This document shows, piece after piece, positions 19,267 through 32,300 of a stretch of DNA of 64,000 nt. Position numbers and translations under genes: made by a program. The DNA lies in contig NC_083603.1 in NCBI RefSeq assembly GCF_029168945.1, positions 36,739,396 to 36,803,395 on the forward strand, read 5' to 3'. The notes beneath the pieces are model-generated. The model ran no database searches. It saw only the letters and a program-made list of their open reading frames with translations, and was not told the DNA's origin. The DNA is from Cannabis sativa. Lineage: Eukaryota; Streptophyta; Magnoliopsida; Rosales; Cannabaceae. Positions within the stretch are counted from its first letter, which is position 1, and the number at the start of each line of letters is the position of its first letter.

Positions 19267-22200
19267 ATGGCCAGACCTTCAACCCGATCCCAGGATGGTG
19301 CTCCTCCATCGTCGATCGACAACCAAACTGCAGAGGTCACGTCCGATCCTGCACCAGCTCCAAATCCTCAAGCCAATTCCAATCGTAATCCACAACTTAG
19401 GGTTCCATCTTAGATTGCAGAGCCTTTTCCCCAACCTCGTTCCACCATTGCAGATGACAACACCAACCAATGCCTCACCTCTCAATCTGTTGCCGATGAT
19501 CACTCAAGCCCTTTCTACCTCAGCAATGGGGATCATCCTGGCTTGGTGCTCGTTTCCACAGTTCTCAATGGCCCAAATTACCAACCCTGGAAACGCGGTA
19601 TCACTATGGCGCTTGCTGCCAAGAACAAGATCGCATTCATCAATGGATCTCTTCCTCGCCCAGAACCTGGTAACATTTCTCTCAATTCTTGGTTAAGATG
19701 TAACAATATGGTCATGTCTTGGTTGGTTAACTCTGTTTCGCCTGAGATTGCACAAAGTATTATGTACTTTGATTTAGCCACTGAAATGTGGAACGATCTT
19801 GCTGAGCGTTTCAATGAAGGCAATGGCCCTCGGATTTTTCAATTGCAGACCCAAATTACCCGACTTCAACAGGGTGATCAATCGGTTTCTGCCTACTTTA
19901 CAAAGCTGAAATCCCTATGGGATGAACTCAAAGAGTTCCAGCCGATTACTACTTGCACTTGTGGTGCAATGAAAGTGTTCTTGGATTGTTACAACCAAAA
20001 TCAAGTACTTCAGTTCTTGACTGGTTTGAACGAATCCTTTGCTTCGGTTCGAGCCCAAATTCTGCTCATTGAACCAATACCTAATCTCTCTCGCGTTTTC
20101 GCAATGATTATTCAAGAGGAACGCCAAAGATCTCTTGGTTCCGCTGACCCAATTCCTCTTGCGGCTGCTGCTGGTCCTTCGAATCCATCAAGGGCCAAGA
20201 AACCATGGCCCTCGTGTTCAAATTGTGGCAAACCTGGACACTTAGTCGATAAGTGTTACTTTCTCCACGGCTTTCAACCCGGTTATGGCGACAAAAAGAA
20301 ACAAGAAAAAGGCAAAGCTAAGGCCAACAATGCCTCTTCTAACACCCCGAAATCTGACCTGGATGGACCTCATACCACTGCTGATCTCTCTTCTCAATGT
20401 CAGCAACTGATTTCCCTCCTCAGTCAACAATTGAACAACCATACCTCGGCTGAACCCAACACCATGCCTGCTGCAGCATTGAATCTTGCAGGTAATACAT
20501 CTCATTCTAATACTATATCTTGGATAGTTGATAGTGGTGCTACACACCACATGTGCTCTAATTTGGCATGCTTTTCTACATTCTCAAATATTCCATTCCC
20601 TAAGCATGTACTGTTACCAAATGGACAGCAAGTTCAAGTTCAGAACATTGGAACCGTTCATATCAATTCCTATATTACTCTCCATAATGTTCTCTACTTA
20701 CCTAATTTCAAAATAAATCTTTTTTCCGTTTCTGCATATATGGCCGAAACACCTAATTCCATTTGGTTTCATGATGATTCTTGTCTAATTCAGGATCCTA
20801 CTCGGAATGTGGTGATTGGGACAGCTGAAAAACATGGAAACTTGTACTTGATTCAACAAGTATCTTTCCCTACTGCAGCTACCAATGTTTCATCTTTTTT
20901 TTCCAATAAAACAAGTGTAAACCAATGGCATAATCGCCTTGGACATCCATCAATGTGTATTTCAAATTTCTTCAATAAAGGAAACAAGATTCCACATAAG
21001 AATTGTCATTCACATTGCCATATTTGTCATTTAGCTAAACAAAAACGTTTACCCTTTATTTCAAATCATAATTTTTCTAAAAAAATATTTGATTTGGTCC
21101 ATATGCACATTTGGGGTCCGTTTCATGTTATTAGCATAGAAGGATATAAATATTTCCTTACTATAGTTGATGACAAATCAAGGTTTACATGGACTTATTT
21201 ACTCAAGAATAAATCCGACGTCCAAACTATCATTCCAAATTTTTTCAACATGATATGCACTCAATATTCAACAAATATCAAGGCCATTCGGTCTGACAAT
21301 GCCAAAGAATTTAATTTACATTCATTCTTTGCATCTAAAGGCATAATCCATTACCATTCTTGTGTGGAACGGCCTCAACAAAATTCCGTTGTTGAACGGA
21401 AACACCAACATATTCTCAATGTTGCAAGAGCTCTATGTTTTCAATCCAACCTTTCTTTAGTTTATTGGCCATACCTTGTTCAAACAGCCACTTACCTCAT
21501 TAATAGGACTCCATCTAAACTGTTCAAAGGTATGACCTCTTATCAAGAGCTCCACGGCACTCCCCCCAAATATGACCATTTAAGAAGTTTTGGGTGTCTT
21601 GCCTATGGCTCCACCCTCAACTCTAAAAGACATAAATTTACACCAAGAAGTAGAGCCTCGGTTTTCATTGGATATCCCCAAGGCATGAAAGCCTACCTAC
21701 TTCTTGATATTGAAACAAAACAAACCTATATCTCTCGGGATGTAGTCTTTTATGAAACAATTTTTTCGTTGTTTTCAACTACATCTCCTTCTAAGGTAAG
21801 CACTTTGTTTCCTGACCTCGTGCTTCCCACTATACAACCTGTGCATCAACCAAATGCTCATCCTACTATGCACACACCTGCCTGCCAATCTGCACCACTA
21901 TCTGGTGCACAACCGGCTCTCCATTCAGGCAATATTACTCCTCCATCTTACCCTGCTGATTCCACACCTACAGCTCCTACACCAGCAGCTTTAATCCCAG
22001 AATTTTCACCCATTTCTGGCCAAAAATCAGCAACAATACCTGGTATTTCCATACCAGATCCCACTTTACAGCAGAACAATATTTCTGCATCCCCTGGAAC
22101 AACTATTCCCACACCAGGCTCTTCCACAATCTCACCTGCATTAGGTACAAATGATGCCCCTACAACAGTTCCTAAACCAGCACCTATACCAGATGTTCAT

Positions 22201-23949
22201 GCAACTTCCATGACATCTACAAGGGCTGGCCGAACCATTACAAAACCCAAGCACCTCACAGACTATGTCTGTCATGCTTCTTCTACTCATCATCCTATTG
22301 AGCCTTTTCTATCTTACATTAAATTGCATCCTCAATTCAGAGCCGCTGTCCTTGCAGCTTATTCCGAAGTTGAACCACAAAGCTATGCTGAAGCATCCCA
22401 GTTTCGACATTGGCTACTCGCCATGGATAAAGAAACGGATGCTCTTGAAAAAAACAACACTTGGATTGTCACCAAGTTACCTCCTGGCCAAAAAGCCATT
22501 GGATGCAAATGGGTTTACAAAGTAAAGTACAATGAAAGTGGGGCTGTTGAACGATTCAAAGCCTGCCTAGTAGCCAAAGGCTACACTCAAAGGCACGGCA
22601 TTGATTATTCTGACACCTATGCCCCCGTGGCAAAATTCAACACCCTCAAGATCTTCTTAGCTCTTTCTGCAATGCACAATTGGAATGTCCACCAATTGGA
22701 CATTAATAATGCTTTTCTCCATGGTGATCTTCATGAGGAAGTCTACATGAAAATCCCCCCCGGTTACAAAGCACCTCCTAACACCGTGTGCAAACTCAAC
22801 AAAAGCATCTATGGCCTCAAACAAGCATCAAGGCAATGGTTTAGTAAACTGAGCCACACACTTATTTCAGATGGTTTTACACAATCTTTATCTGACAACT
22901 CTTTATTCATAAAGAGAACCAACACATTCTTTCTTGCCATCCTCATATACGTGGATGACATCATTGTTGCTAGCAATAATGACTTTGCTATCTCTCACTT
23001 CAAAACCTATCTCCATGACAAATTCAAACTCAAAGACCTTGGAACCATTCGGTTTTTCCTTGGCCTTGAAATTGGTAGAACAAAACGCGGCATCTCTGTC
23101 TCCCAAACACCATTTACAGTCCAATTACTCAAGGACACAGGCTACATAGGAGCCAAACCGGTCTCTACACCCATGGAAACTAATCTAAAGCTAAGTAGTG
23201 ATAAAGGGATCCTTCTACCCGATCCCACTTTTTTTAGAAGCCTCATTGGCAAACTCATCTACTTAACTATAACAAGACCCGACATCTCTTACGCGATCAA
23301 TCATTTGAGCCGATTTTTAACCACTCCTCGGGTCCCTCATCTCCATGCTGCACATCGCATCCTACAATACTTAAAGACAACCCCTGGACAAGGCTTATTT
23401 TTTGCCTCCAACACAACTCCCACAATATCAGCTCATGCCGAGACAAGCTTATCTGCATCTAATGTCCAATTATCCTTCTTCTCGGATGCTGATTGGGGTA
23501 CTTGTCAAGATACAAGGCGCTCCATATCTGGCTATTGCCTCTTCTTAGGTAGCTCCCTTGTATCATGGAAATCAAAGAAACAACAAACGGTTTCCCGATC
23601 CTCTGCTGAAGCAGAATATCGAGCTATGGCTAATGCCACTTCTGAGCTCACTTAGGTCATCGCTATCCTCAAAGACTTTGGCATATCTCATTCCAAACAT
23701 GCTTTGTTATATTGTGACAACACGGCATCAATTCACATTAGTGAAAACCCGGTATATCATGAACGAACAAAGCATGGTGAAATTGATTGTCATTTTATTC
23801 GCGAAAAAGTTCAACAAGGTTCAGTCAAGCTACTTCATGTCCCTTCCCAAAACAACCTCGCCGACATCTTCACCAAAGCTCTTCTCCCAACTCCTCACAA
23901 GAACATTGTATCCAAGATGGGTTTGATCAACATCTACACTCCACCTTGA
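19267..23949 (+). pseudogene. Copia element 1 gag-pol polyprotein, two nonsense codons
   Basis: A single frame from ATG 19267 (MARPSTRSQ) to TGA 23947-23949 is broken by TAG 19411-19413 and TAG 23653-23655; the second replaces an expected Trp after SELT. Order: copia gag (NGPNYQPWKRG; LQQGDQSVSAYFTKLK), CCHC zinc knuckle 20215-20256, protease WIVDSGATHHM 20521-20553, integrase zinc finger (HNRLGH 20929; CHIC near 21016), integrase core, RT with YVDD at 22948-22959, and RNase H (SDADW 23482-23496; SSAEAEYRAM). In the core the second Asp (RSDN, 21295) and Glu (VER, 21394) remain, but the first, expected in the D-x-WGP block, is His (21106-21108). The rest is well preserved, so it is a recent but dead copy. 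Confidence 0.93.
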
Positions 23950-23956
23950 GGGGGGC
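23948..23956 (+). promoter_or_regulatory. Copia element 1 polypurine tract
   Basis: GAGGGGGGC directly before the 3' LTR, overlapping the polyprotein stop codon. This is the expected plus-strand priming site. Confidence 0.8.
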
Positions 23957-24175
23957 TTTTAGATCACGTGTGATATAGTTAGTTAGGATTGTTTTATGGG
24001 TTGTTAATCTTGATTAGCTGGCTAACAAACTCTGTTAACAGTTGGTTATGTCACCAACTGATTTTCCTTGTTTCAACCGAGCTATTTAAGCTATTTTCAT
24101 TGTTGTAAACCAGTACAGAAAATAATAAAGACAATTACTCTGGTTTCCTCTGTCTTTTCTCTCTCATTTCTCATA
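23957..24175 (+). repeat. Copia element 1, 3' LTR
   Basis: Same 219-bp unit as the 5' LTR with two substitutions, followed by the CGATG duplication. Confidence 0.93.
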
Positions 24176-24180
24176 CGATG

Positions 24181-24276
24181 TCATTATTTATCTTTATTTT
24201 TATTTTTATTAATTTTTTAATTACTAACTAGTGTAATTACAATGTAATCATAGAAATATAAGTTGTGCACACCTTA
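24181..24276. other. AT-rich host DNA between copia element 1 and the MITE
   Basis: No gene or repeat recognised apart from the TTA duplication at its end. Confidence 0.5.
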
Positions 24277-24752
24277 CACCATCTCCAATGGGAGATGTAA
24301 AAATTGTGCTATATTTAGCACAAAAAACAGTTTTGTGGTATATTTACACCATTTAACTTTGTTCTCTAACGCACAATTGCAAAATTTTGGTGTTAAATTT
24401 AATATCTAATTAATATTTTATTAAAAAAAATCTAATAACTTTATAATCAATTTTATTATTATTTGAATATGTAAGATAATAAAAAAAAAATAATATAAAT
24501 GTTTCATCATTTAATGTGATAGTTAAATATACTCATAAAATAATAAAAATAACATAAATGTAAATGAAAAATTAGTGTATTTATTGTGGTGTAAATTTTA
24601 CATCATAACAAATGTTGTGCCAAATTTGGCACAAAATTTACTATGTGCCAAATTTACATCACTTTTTGGCACACCATTAGCGCACACTTTTTGCTAAATG
24701 AGTTATATTTTAACTTTTTCACCATTTATTTACACATCCATTAGAGATGCTC
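24277..24752. mobile_element. Tourist-like MITE (PIF/Harbinger type), 476 bp
   Basis: Ends CACCATCTCCAATGG and CCATTAGAGATGCTC are imperfect inverted repeats (12 of 15 pairs). TTA lies on both sides (24274-24276 and 24753-24755), the target duplication of PIF/Harbinger elements. The interior is AT-rich, non-coding and internally self-complementary, with repeated words such as GCCAAATTTGGCACA near 24620. No transposase, so it would depend on one in trans. Confidence 0.75.
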
Positions 24753-24755
24753 TTA

Positions 24756-25166
24756 AAAGGGTTAAGTGCACACTCTAATACTAAAATTTTATTAGATTTT
24801 AATTTGTTATTCGTGTTTTTGACTGAGACTTGCACATCATGGGACAAAAATTTGGAAAAGGTAAAAACCTATTTTCATCATTTCCACTCTTTCAGAGCAT
24901 CTCCCAAATCAGTGATGCAAATACAAAATATAGCTCACTTTATAAAATTTCTACTCCAATGGTGTGCTAAATTGTAATGCAAATATCTCAGAAGACAAAA
25001 ATTGATTCAAATTTGCATCACTTTTTAGCATAATGTAAAATTTGTATCACAATAAATGCAAAACTTTCATATTTACCATTATGTCATTTTTAATATTTTT
25101 ATTATCGAATTTAAGTTAAAGTCTACCTTCACATTAAATGTATGACTTTTTATATTCTTTTTAGGC
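24756..25166. other. AT-rich DNA with a probable second, decayed MITE
   Basis: From about 24895 the sequence starts GAGCATCTCCCAA and later has GCATCACTTTTTAGCA, resembling an end and an inner block of the neighbouring MITE. Its second terminus and target duplication are not clear. No gene is supported; the 76-residue frame at 24747-24977 crosses the MITE edge. Confidence 0.4.
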
Positions 25167-25243
25167 TAATTAGGATTTTTGCCTCTAGAACTTTTAAGGT
25201 TGTTAAAAATGCCCCCTGAACTATTGAGATTGTTGGATTTAAG
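25167..25243. repeat. Left arm of an inverted-repeat element split by the Angela insertion
   Basis: TAATTAGGATTTTTG at 25167-25181 is a perfect inverted match to 45134-45148. The following bases (AACTTTTAAGG, AAAAATGCCC, CTGAACTATTGAGATTG) match the reverse complement of about 45046-45105. The arm ends at the TTAAG duplication of the Angela element. Before that insertion the two arms were joined into one element of a few hundred bases. Confidence 0.7.
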
Positions 25244-26747
25244 TGTTAGGTTTTATGCCCTAAATAAAACTCCATTTCAATGTAATTTATTTTATCCAAC
25301 ATCAATAAAGAAACAGAAGTATTTTTCATTCATTTGTGTATGTTTTGGTTCACTTTATCAATAGCTTGTCTATTTGATTTATAAATTCATCTTAAACCCT
25401 TTTCACATACTTGATCATGTTTATTGTGCTGTCATCACATTGGAAAGTAAACATGACTATGTGAATAAAGTTTCCTAGATTTATCAGACACAGGGTTTTA
25501 CTGATATGATAATCTACAACAAGAGTTTACTTGTATTTGGAGAAATACTATGTTCTTTCCAGAACATTGGTTAAAGTAAAGCTCAGGTTGGATGCATGGA
25601 GTATGCATCGGAAGGGACCGATATTGAACTTTGACATAGATTTAATTAAACTTACCGTAGAATCTATTCAAGTCAATATCGCCAAGTTGATCCTAGATCA
25701 AATGATCTTAATCCTGTTATGATGAGGCTCAATCTTGAAAGGCTATTCGTGTTCTTTGATTTGTTAGTTAAGCCTACTTTTAGGTCAGGGTGATACGTAC
25801 ATTTTGGGAACACGGTAGTGCAATTGAGTGGGAGCGCTAGCATAATCATGGAATCTATAGCTTCTACCTGGCGAATAGTAAGCAAAGGATGATCTCCTTC
25901 GAGCTTGACCAAACAAAAATAAATGGTGGAGATCTCATTTCACATAAGCTGAAATATCATTTATACGGGGTCAAGTGTTTTAAGGATAAAATACATAGTA
26001 GGGTGTTACGGTAATTTAATCCCTTTACTGTGTAGATCATTCATATAGAGGATCATTGATCACATTAGGATTATAACAATGGATAACTAATGATGTGTCT
26101 ATATGGTGACACATATAGAGCATTCTATATACTGAGAGTGCAATTCTAAGTTAGTGAATTTTAGTGCTAAATTCTTGATCTACTTATTGGAAGCTCGGTT
26201 ATATAGACCCATGGTCCCCCCACTAGTTGAGATAATATTGTTTGTAAGACTCATGTAATTGGTTTTGACTAATCAATTATAATTCACAAATTAGACTATG
26301 TCTATTTGTGAAATTTTCACTAAGTAAGGGCGAAATTGTAAAGAAAGAGTTAATAGGGGCATATTTGTTAATTATGATACTTTGTATGGTTCAATTAATA
26401 AATATGATAAATGACAATATTATTTAATAATTATTTATAGTTATTAAATAGTTAGATTTGGCATTTAAATGATTGAATTAGGAAATTGGCATTTTTGAGA
26501 AAATCAGATACAAAAGGTGTTAAAATTGCAAAATTGCAAAAAGCAAGGCCCAATCCACTAAGCCATGGTCGGCCACCTTTGTAGGTTTTGTAAGTTGTTT
26601 TTTTCATTATTTTAACGCCATATAATTCAAATCTAACCCTAGTGGAATGCTATAAATAGATAGTGAAGGCTTCAGGAAAATTACACTTTCTGAATCAAAA
26701 AAACCTGAGCCTCCTCTCTCTTCTCTAGCCGCCACTCTCTCTCTCTC
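25244..26747 (+). repeat. Angela element 2, 5' LTR, first part
   Basis: The left 1504 bases of the 5' LTR, up to a CT microsatellite where the Tekay element is inserted; the rest resumes after 36414. Compared with the 3' LTR it lacks about 30 bases near 26150. Confidence 0.9.
25673..25912 (-). other. 79-residue ORF antisense to the Angela 5' LTR
   Basis: Open frame from an ATG (MVKLEGDHPLL..). The same 79-residue frame is open in two other LTR copies, at 43400-43639 (minus) and 47347-47586 (plus, in an LTR of opposite orientation), always antisense to the LTR. No known domain, no signal peptide. It may simply reflect young LTR age, so coding status is doubtful. Confidence 0.3.
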
Positions 26748-29102
26748 TGTAAAGCCCGCTTAGTTTAATTTGGAAATTAGCAGTTATTTATGATTAATTA
26801 TGAAAATTATTTATAGCTATTTAAATAATTTATTATACTGTTATTTATGGAATTCAGAAATGCATTGCTATGTCATTCAGTAGTTTTCATATTTTGCATT
26901 TCCGGTGCCCGGTATTTTGGAACTCGGCGTTTGGCTCAGTAGAAATCACAACTTAGTATGTTAGTAGTTTGGGATGGGTTATTAGACATTGGGAATGTCG
27001 GGAATGGCCGAGAATTTAGAATTTCCCAAAAATACCCTTTAATAATTTTTATGTGGTTTTAGTGTGGAGGGGCAAATTGGTCTTTTTGCCCCATTGTTGT
27101 TTTGTCTTTAGTGAGTTTATTAAATGAAAATAGATGTTTATTTTATGTGTTTAATTGTCTGAAATGAGGTTATATGTTATGTGAGTTTATTTCATTTTAT
27201 CAAAAATTACTAAGTTTAAAAAAATAGAAATTAGAAAAAAGCTCTCTTTCTCTCTTTCCCTCTCCTTTTCGGCTTCATTGTGCAGCAAGGAAAAAGGGAT
27301 TTTTCCTTGTGAATCTTGTAATTTTCAGCAAGTGTTGGGTGATCTTTGAAGAGGTATTCCTTTGTCTAATCCTCTTATCTTGTTTCTTGAAGTTTTTGAA
27401 GTAAAATGATAGGTTGCATGTAGTTTTGGATGGCTGTTGTTGTTGTGTTTATTTGTTGTTTGCAGAAGCTTATTTAGGTCTAAAATGATTGGATTATCTA
27501 GGTTTTAATGCATGCTTACCATCATGTTTAAAGTTATGATTTTTCTAAGCTAAAACTATGATTTTTGAAAGAAATTGTATAATCTGTTGCTGGGTTGTTG
27601 CTTGATGTTTTAGTTGTTTTCAGAGGTTGTAGTATGCTTGTTTAAGTAGATTTAATCAGGTTTGAATGCATGTTAGAGGGATTTGCTCAAGTTTGAGTTT
27701 AGAACTCAAAGCTTGAGCTTTAATGGTGTTTTTCATATCTGTAATTTCTGGGTTGTTTTAGTGCTTTGAAAATACTCTTTGGGGTATTTAGAGCAGGTCT
27801 GGAAGGTTTGGTATGAATTGGGTTTGATTTGGTTGAGTTATGGAATTTTGTGTGTTTCCTGCGAGAAACCGGAATTCCGGTTGTGCAACCGGAATTCCGG
27901 ATGGGGGTCCAGTAATTCCCAGAACCGCAATTCCGGTTGCAGAACCGGTCTACCGGTTGGGGAATTTTCAGAAACCCTTGTTTTCCTCGTTTTTATGTTT
28001 TAGGGGGTATTGCAATGCTTTTTATCGACAGGGAAACTTTTAGTTCCTAGTTTAAGTCCCCGGGAAGTGATTTAGCGTGTCACTTATAGTGTTGTGATTT
28101 TTATGGTTTAGGAGCCTGTAATCCGCCGCTCAGCTAAAGTTCTAGTCGGAGTTGGCCACACCTGAATTCGGAATCCAGGTAAGATTAGTATAACAGTATG
28201 CATATGTAGATTACATGTTTAGCGAGCATGTAGGAAGCCTGTTAGATTACATTAGTTATGTATGTTGGCTTCGAACCATCCAACCCTGTCACGTCGGTAC
28301 AGGCTGGAGTATGACCAGCAGCCGGAGTATGACCGGTTCGACCGATCAGGCTGACACTTGGTTGGTGGTTCCGTACTATTGACGTATCCCGTCGGTACGA
28401 AATTTGGAGTATGACCGAATGACGGAGTATGACCGGTTCGGCCGATCAGTGGATATAGTAACACGTCGGTACGAGCCGGAGTATGACCAAGACGGAGTAT
28501 GACCGGTTCGACCGATCGGGTTGTTACGTGTCAATAGTACCGTCCCTATGAACGTTCGTAACTCGGTACCATGTTGGACATGGCGATAGTGGCTCGATGC
28601 GCGTTGGACACGGCAGTAGCGGGACTCAGCATCGTGTTGGACACGGCAGTTAGGGTTATGATCAGGGGTATGGGCGTCTGATCATGACCGAGATTTATGT
28701 ATGAGTATTATTATGCTTTTCTTACTGAGTCTGTCGACTCACAGTTCTACATTTATGTGTAGGTAAAGGCAAGGCTAAAGCTGATGGACCGTGAGCGAGC
28801 TTGTGAAGATTGTACATGTCGGGGCGGTTAGGCCTGGAGCGTACGATCATCGGGACAGCGAGGCTGATTTTGTAACTGGTCGCTAGGCGACTTTTATTTT
28901 GTGTATCAGTTAAACAGTTAAAACTTTTTGTAAATGATTTTGTAATCGGGATCCCGAGTCTTTTGTAATATTATTTTATAAGTTTAATTAAAAAGAAAAA
29001 ATTTTAATTAATCACGTTTTCCATAAACCTCGTTGATTAGCAACGAGCTGCACAGCATGTTTATAAATCACGTAATACGCCTATGTTAGTTAGGGTGTTA
29101 CA
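26748..29102 (+). repeat. Tekay element 5' LTR
   Basis: TGTAAAGCCC..GGTGTTACA. It contains a cluster of CCGG-based palindromes (27867-27882, 27889-27900, near-palindrome 27943-27958) and a tandem-repeat block (about 28288-28530). No protein-coding content is supported. Confidence 0.92.
28288..28530 (+). repeat. Tandem GGAGTATGACC repeats in the Tekay 5' LTR
   Basis: Three diverged units of about 75-95 bases, each with a CGTCGGTAC start, two GGAGTATGACC words and a GACCGGTTCGRCCGATC end. GGAGTATGACC occurs six times. The equivalent block in the 3' LTR is at about 35600-35840, also six times. Confidence 0.8.
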
Positions 29103-29105
29103 ATT

Positions 29106-29117
29106 TGGTATCAGAGC
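29106..29117 (+). promoter_or_regulatory. Tekay element primer-binding site
   Basis: TGGTATCAGAGC three bases after the 5' LTR, complementary to the 3' end of initiator tRNA-Met. Confidence 0.9.
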
Positions 29118-29348
29118 CGCCAGGTTGTCTTCCGAAGATCGTCACGACATGTACAATCATCATCAGCAGTTAGCTCGTTTCACGGTTGAGTAAGCCTTTA
29201 TTGTTATAGTAGTTTATTTCATTCAGTTATGAAAAAGAAAAGCCTGTTAGGAAGCATGTTAGTAGCCTGATAGTAGAATAGGCGCGTGTTTCGTTTTTAA
29301 TTTCCGAAGTAAGCGGCATTAGTAAGCTCTCCTTGAATACGACCTGAT

Positions 29349-32300
29349 ATGCCAACTCTTGGTTTCGCAGGCGGTTCTAATCAGATGGACGCCAGGCGGA
29401 CTACCAGGAGTCAGGGCAACTCAGTGGGGTCGAACCAAGGACAGGGAGCTCAGTTTCCCCCACCTGTTAGGGGCCGAGGTAGAGGTCCCCGAGGCAGGGC
29501 TCGTGGTCGGCGTGATGAGAACCCGCCACAGGCTGCCCAGGCTCCCCCAACCGATCAGGGAGCCCAGAATTGGGAGGTACAGTTTGCGGAGATGCAAGCC
29601 CGGATTGAAGAGCAAGACCTCGAGATTCAGAGGTTGAGACAGCAGGGTGCTCCTGCAGTTCCAGTGCCCGTAGTTCCAGTGGCACCTGCCCCTGCTGCCC
29701 AGGCCGAGATAGTGGTGGCGGCCAATAGATTGGAACCCCTGTACGAACGGTTCCGGAAGCAAGCACCTCCGATTTTCCTGGGAGGTCCGGATGTGATGAA
29801 AGTCGAGCAGTGGCTGACGGTGATTACCAAGATCCTGAATTTCATGGGTGTCACCGGTAATGACAGAGTGGTGTGTGCCACTTTCTAGTTCCAAGAGGAC
29901 GCTCTGGTCTGGTGGGACATGGTGTCTTAGATCCATGACGTCACCACCATGACCTGGGAAAGGTTCCAGGAACTCTTCAACGCGAAGTACTACAATGAGG
30001 CGGTCAGAAGCACCAAGAGGAAAGAGTTCGCTCACCTGACCCAGCGTGAAAATATGAGCGTCACTGAGTATACTACTCAGTTTGATCGGTTGGCGAGCTT
30101 AGCCTCGGGAATTGTGCCGACCGACTTCAGCAAGAAAGAGAAGTATCTTGATGGTTTGAATGCGAAGATCAAGCATGACTTGATGATCACCACGGACGAC
30201 AGCACCACCTATGCTCAGATGGTGGAGAAGGCACTGCGAGCTGAGGGCGCAGTTGGGTGTATGTCGGAGTCAGCTAGTACTCCGGTGAGTGGCGGGGCTC
30301 CTACCCCTCCTGCATCAGGCTTTAGCAGGGGGAGTAGTGGTTCGGCCATTGATCAGAGGAAAAGAGCACCCACTGCTTCCGGTGGCTCGAGTCAGAACAA
30401 GAGGTTCCGGGGGAACCAGAACAGAGGGAGTCGTCTTGGTGGTACTGAGACCCGATTCTCCTATCCCGAGTACCCTAGTTGCAAGAGGCACCATCGGGGT
30501 GGGTGCAAAGGTCAGGGATGCTTTCACTGTGGCATGCCCGGACACTTCAAGAGGGACTGTCCCCAGCTCCGATCAGAGGCACCGAGAGCTCCAGCGATAC
30601 CCACTCCAGCCAGGGTGTTCGCTATCACTCAGGCTGATGCAGATGCCAGCCCATCAGTTGTCACAGGTCAGCTTTCTATTAATAACTCGCTATATTCAGT
30701 GCTGTTTGATTCTGGGGCTACACATTCTTATGTGGCGGCCAGAGTCTTTAGTAAATTGGATAGACCGTGCGATAGATATGAATCAGGGTTTGGAACCCTT
30801 TTACCTGGCGGAGAATTGGTTATCTCCAATAGGTGGATTAAGTCTATGCCGATCAGGATAGATGGTAGAGAGTTAAGTGCTGACTTGATAGAGATGAGTT
30901 TAGTCGAATTCGATATTATTTTAGGAATGGATTTCCTATCTAAATATTCGGCGAGCATTGATTGTAAAAGGAAGATGGTGATCTTCCAACCGGAAGGTGA
31001 GGAACCATTTGTGTTTGTTGGTTCAGTTCAGGGATCTCGGATCCCGGTGATCTCGGCTATGTCAGCTAGAGAATTGTTGCACGGCGGTTGTTTAGGGTTT
31101 CTGGCCGTGGTTGTGGACACCACGCGGCCAGATACCATTCGGCCAGAGGACATCAAGGTGGTTCGGGAATTTTGGGATGTTTTTCCCGAAGAACTTCCAG
31201 GGTTACCACCTCAGCGGGAGATCGACTTCGTGATACACTTGGCACCAGGGGTGGAACTGGTTTCCAAAGCCCCGTATAGAATGGCTCCAGCTGAACTTAA
31301 GGAATTAAAGATTCAGCTCCAACGGTTGCTTGACATAGGGTTTATTCGGCCCAGTGTGTCACCCTGGGGAGCTCCGGTTTTATTCGTCAAGAAGAAGGAT
31401 GGATCTATGAGGATGTGCATCGACTACAGGGAATTGAACAAGCTGACGGTGAAGAATAAATATCCATTACCTAGGATCGATGATTTGTTCGATCAGCTTC
31501 AGGGGAAGACGGTCTTTTCTAAGATTGATCTCCGTTCGGGTTATCATCAGTTGAGAATCCGAGAGGAGGACATTCCGAAGACGGCTTTCCGCACTAGGTA
31601 TGGACATTACGAATTTCTGGTTATGTCATTTGGACTAACCAATGCTCCTGCAGCATTCATGGACCTGATGAATAGAGTATTCAAGGATTTCCTCGATATC
31701 TGTGTGATTGTGTTTATCGACGACATCCTTGTGTACTCTCAATCAGAAGAGGAGCATGAGTTGCATCTTCAGATGGTACTGCAACGGCTTCGAGAGCATA
31801 AGCTTTATGCCAAGTTCAAGAAATGTGAGTTCTGGCTATCTCAGGTGTCTTTCCTAGGGCACATTGTGAGCAAAGATGGGATCAAGGTGGATCCCGGGAA
31901 GATCGAATCCGTCAGGGATTGGCTGAGATCGAAGACAGTGACAGAGATCAGAAGCTTCTTAGGTTTAGCTGGGTACTACCGTAGGTTCGTCGAAGGGTTC
32001 TCTAAAATTTCAATGCCCCGAACCGAACTTACAAAGAAAAATCAGCGATTTATTTGGTCAGACAAGTGCGAAGCTAGTTTTCAGGAGCTAAAGCCGAGGT
32101 TGATTACCGCTCCAGTGCTAGCTTTGCCTTCGGACAGGGAGAAGTTCATAGTTTATTGTGACGCATCCAAACAGGGTTTGGGGTGTGTATTGATGCAAGC
32201 CGATCGGGTCATCGCTTATGCCTCCTGTCAGTTAAAGTATTATGAACAGCGATACCCGACTCATGATCTAGAGTTGGCCGCAGTGGTTTTTGCATTGAAG

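Larger units (their letters stand above)
6702..24180 (+). mobile_element. Ty1/copia element 1 (short LTR), split by a nested Tat element
   Basis: LTRs of 219 bp at 6707-6925 and 23957-24175 differ at only two positions (A/G in CACCAACT[A/G]A and C/A in AAGCT[C/A]TTTT). Five-base target duplications CGATG lie at 6702-6706 and 24176-24180. After removing the nested gypsy element and one copy of its duplication, the element is about 5.16 kb: LTR, primer site, gag-protease-integrase-RT-RNase H, polypurine tract, LTR. The order with integrase before RT defines Ty1/copia. The LTR ends are TTTTAG..CTCATA, not TG..CA. Confidence 0.95.

Noticed and set aside
25531..25722. 63-residue sense ORF in the Angela LTR, also at 43258-43449
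   Set aside because: Overlaps the antisense ORF and has no further support; likely a chance frame in young LTRs.
27779..28043. ORFs in the Tekay LTRs (27779-28003, 27840-28043, 35107-35358)
   Set aside because: Their frames differ between the two LTRs through indels in the palindrome cluster, and no domain is seen.
28288..28530. Possible CRISPR-like array
   Set aside because: Repeat units are diverged and the spacers are themselves repeats, within a plant LTR.
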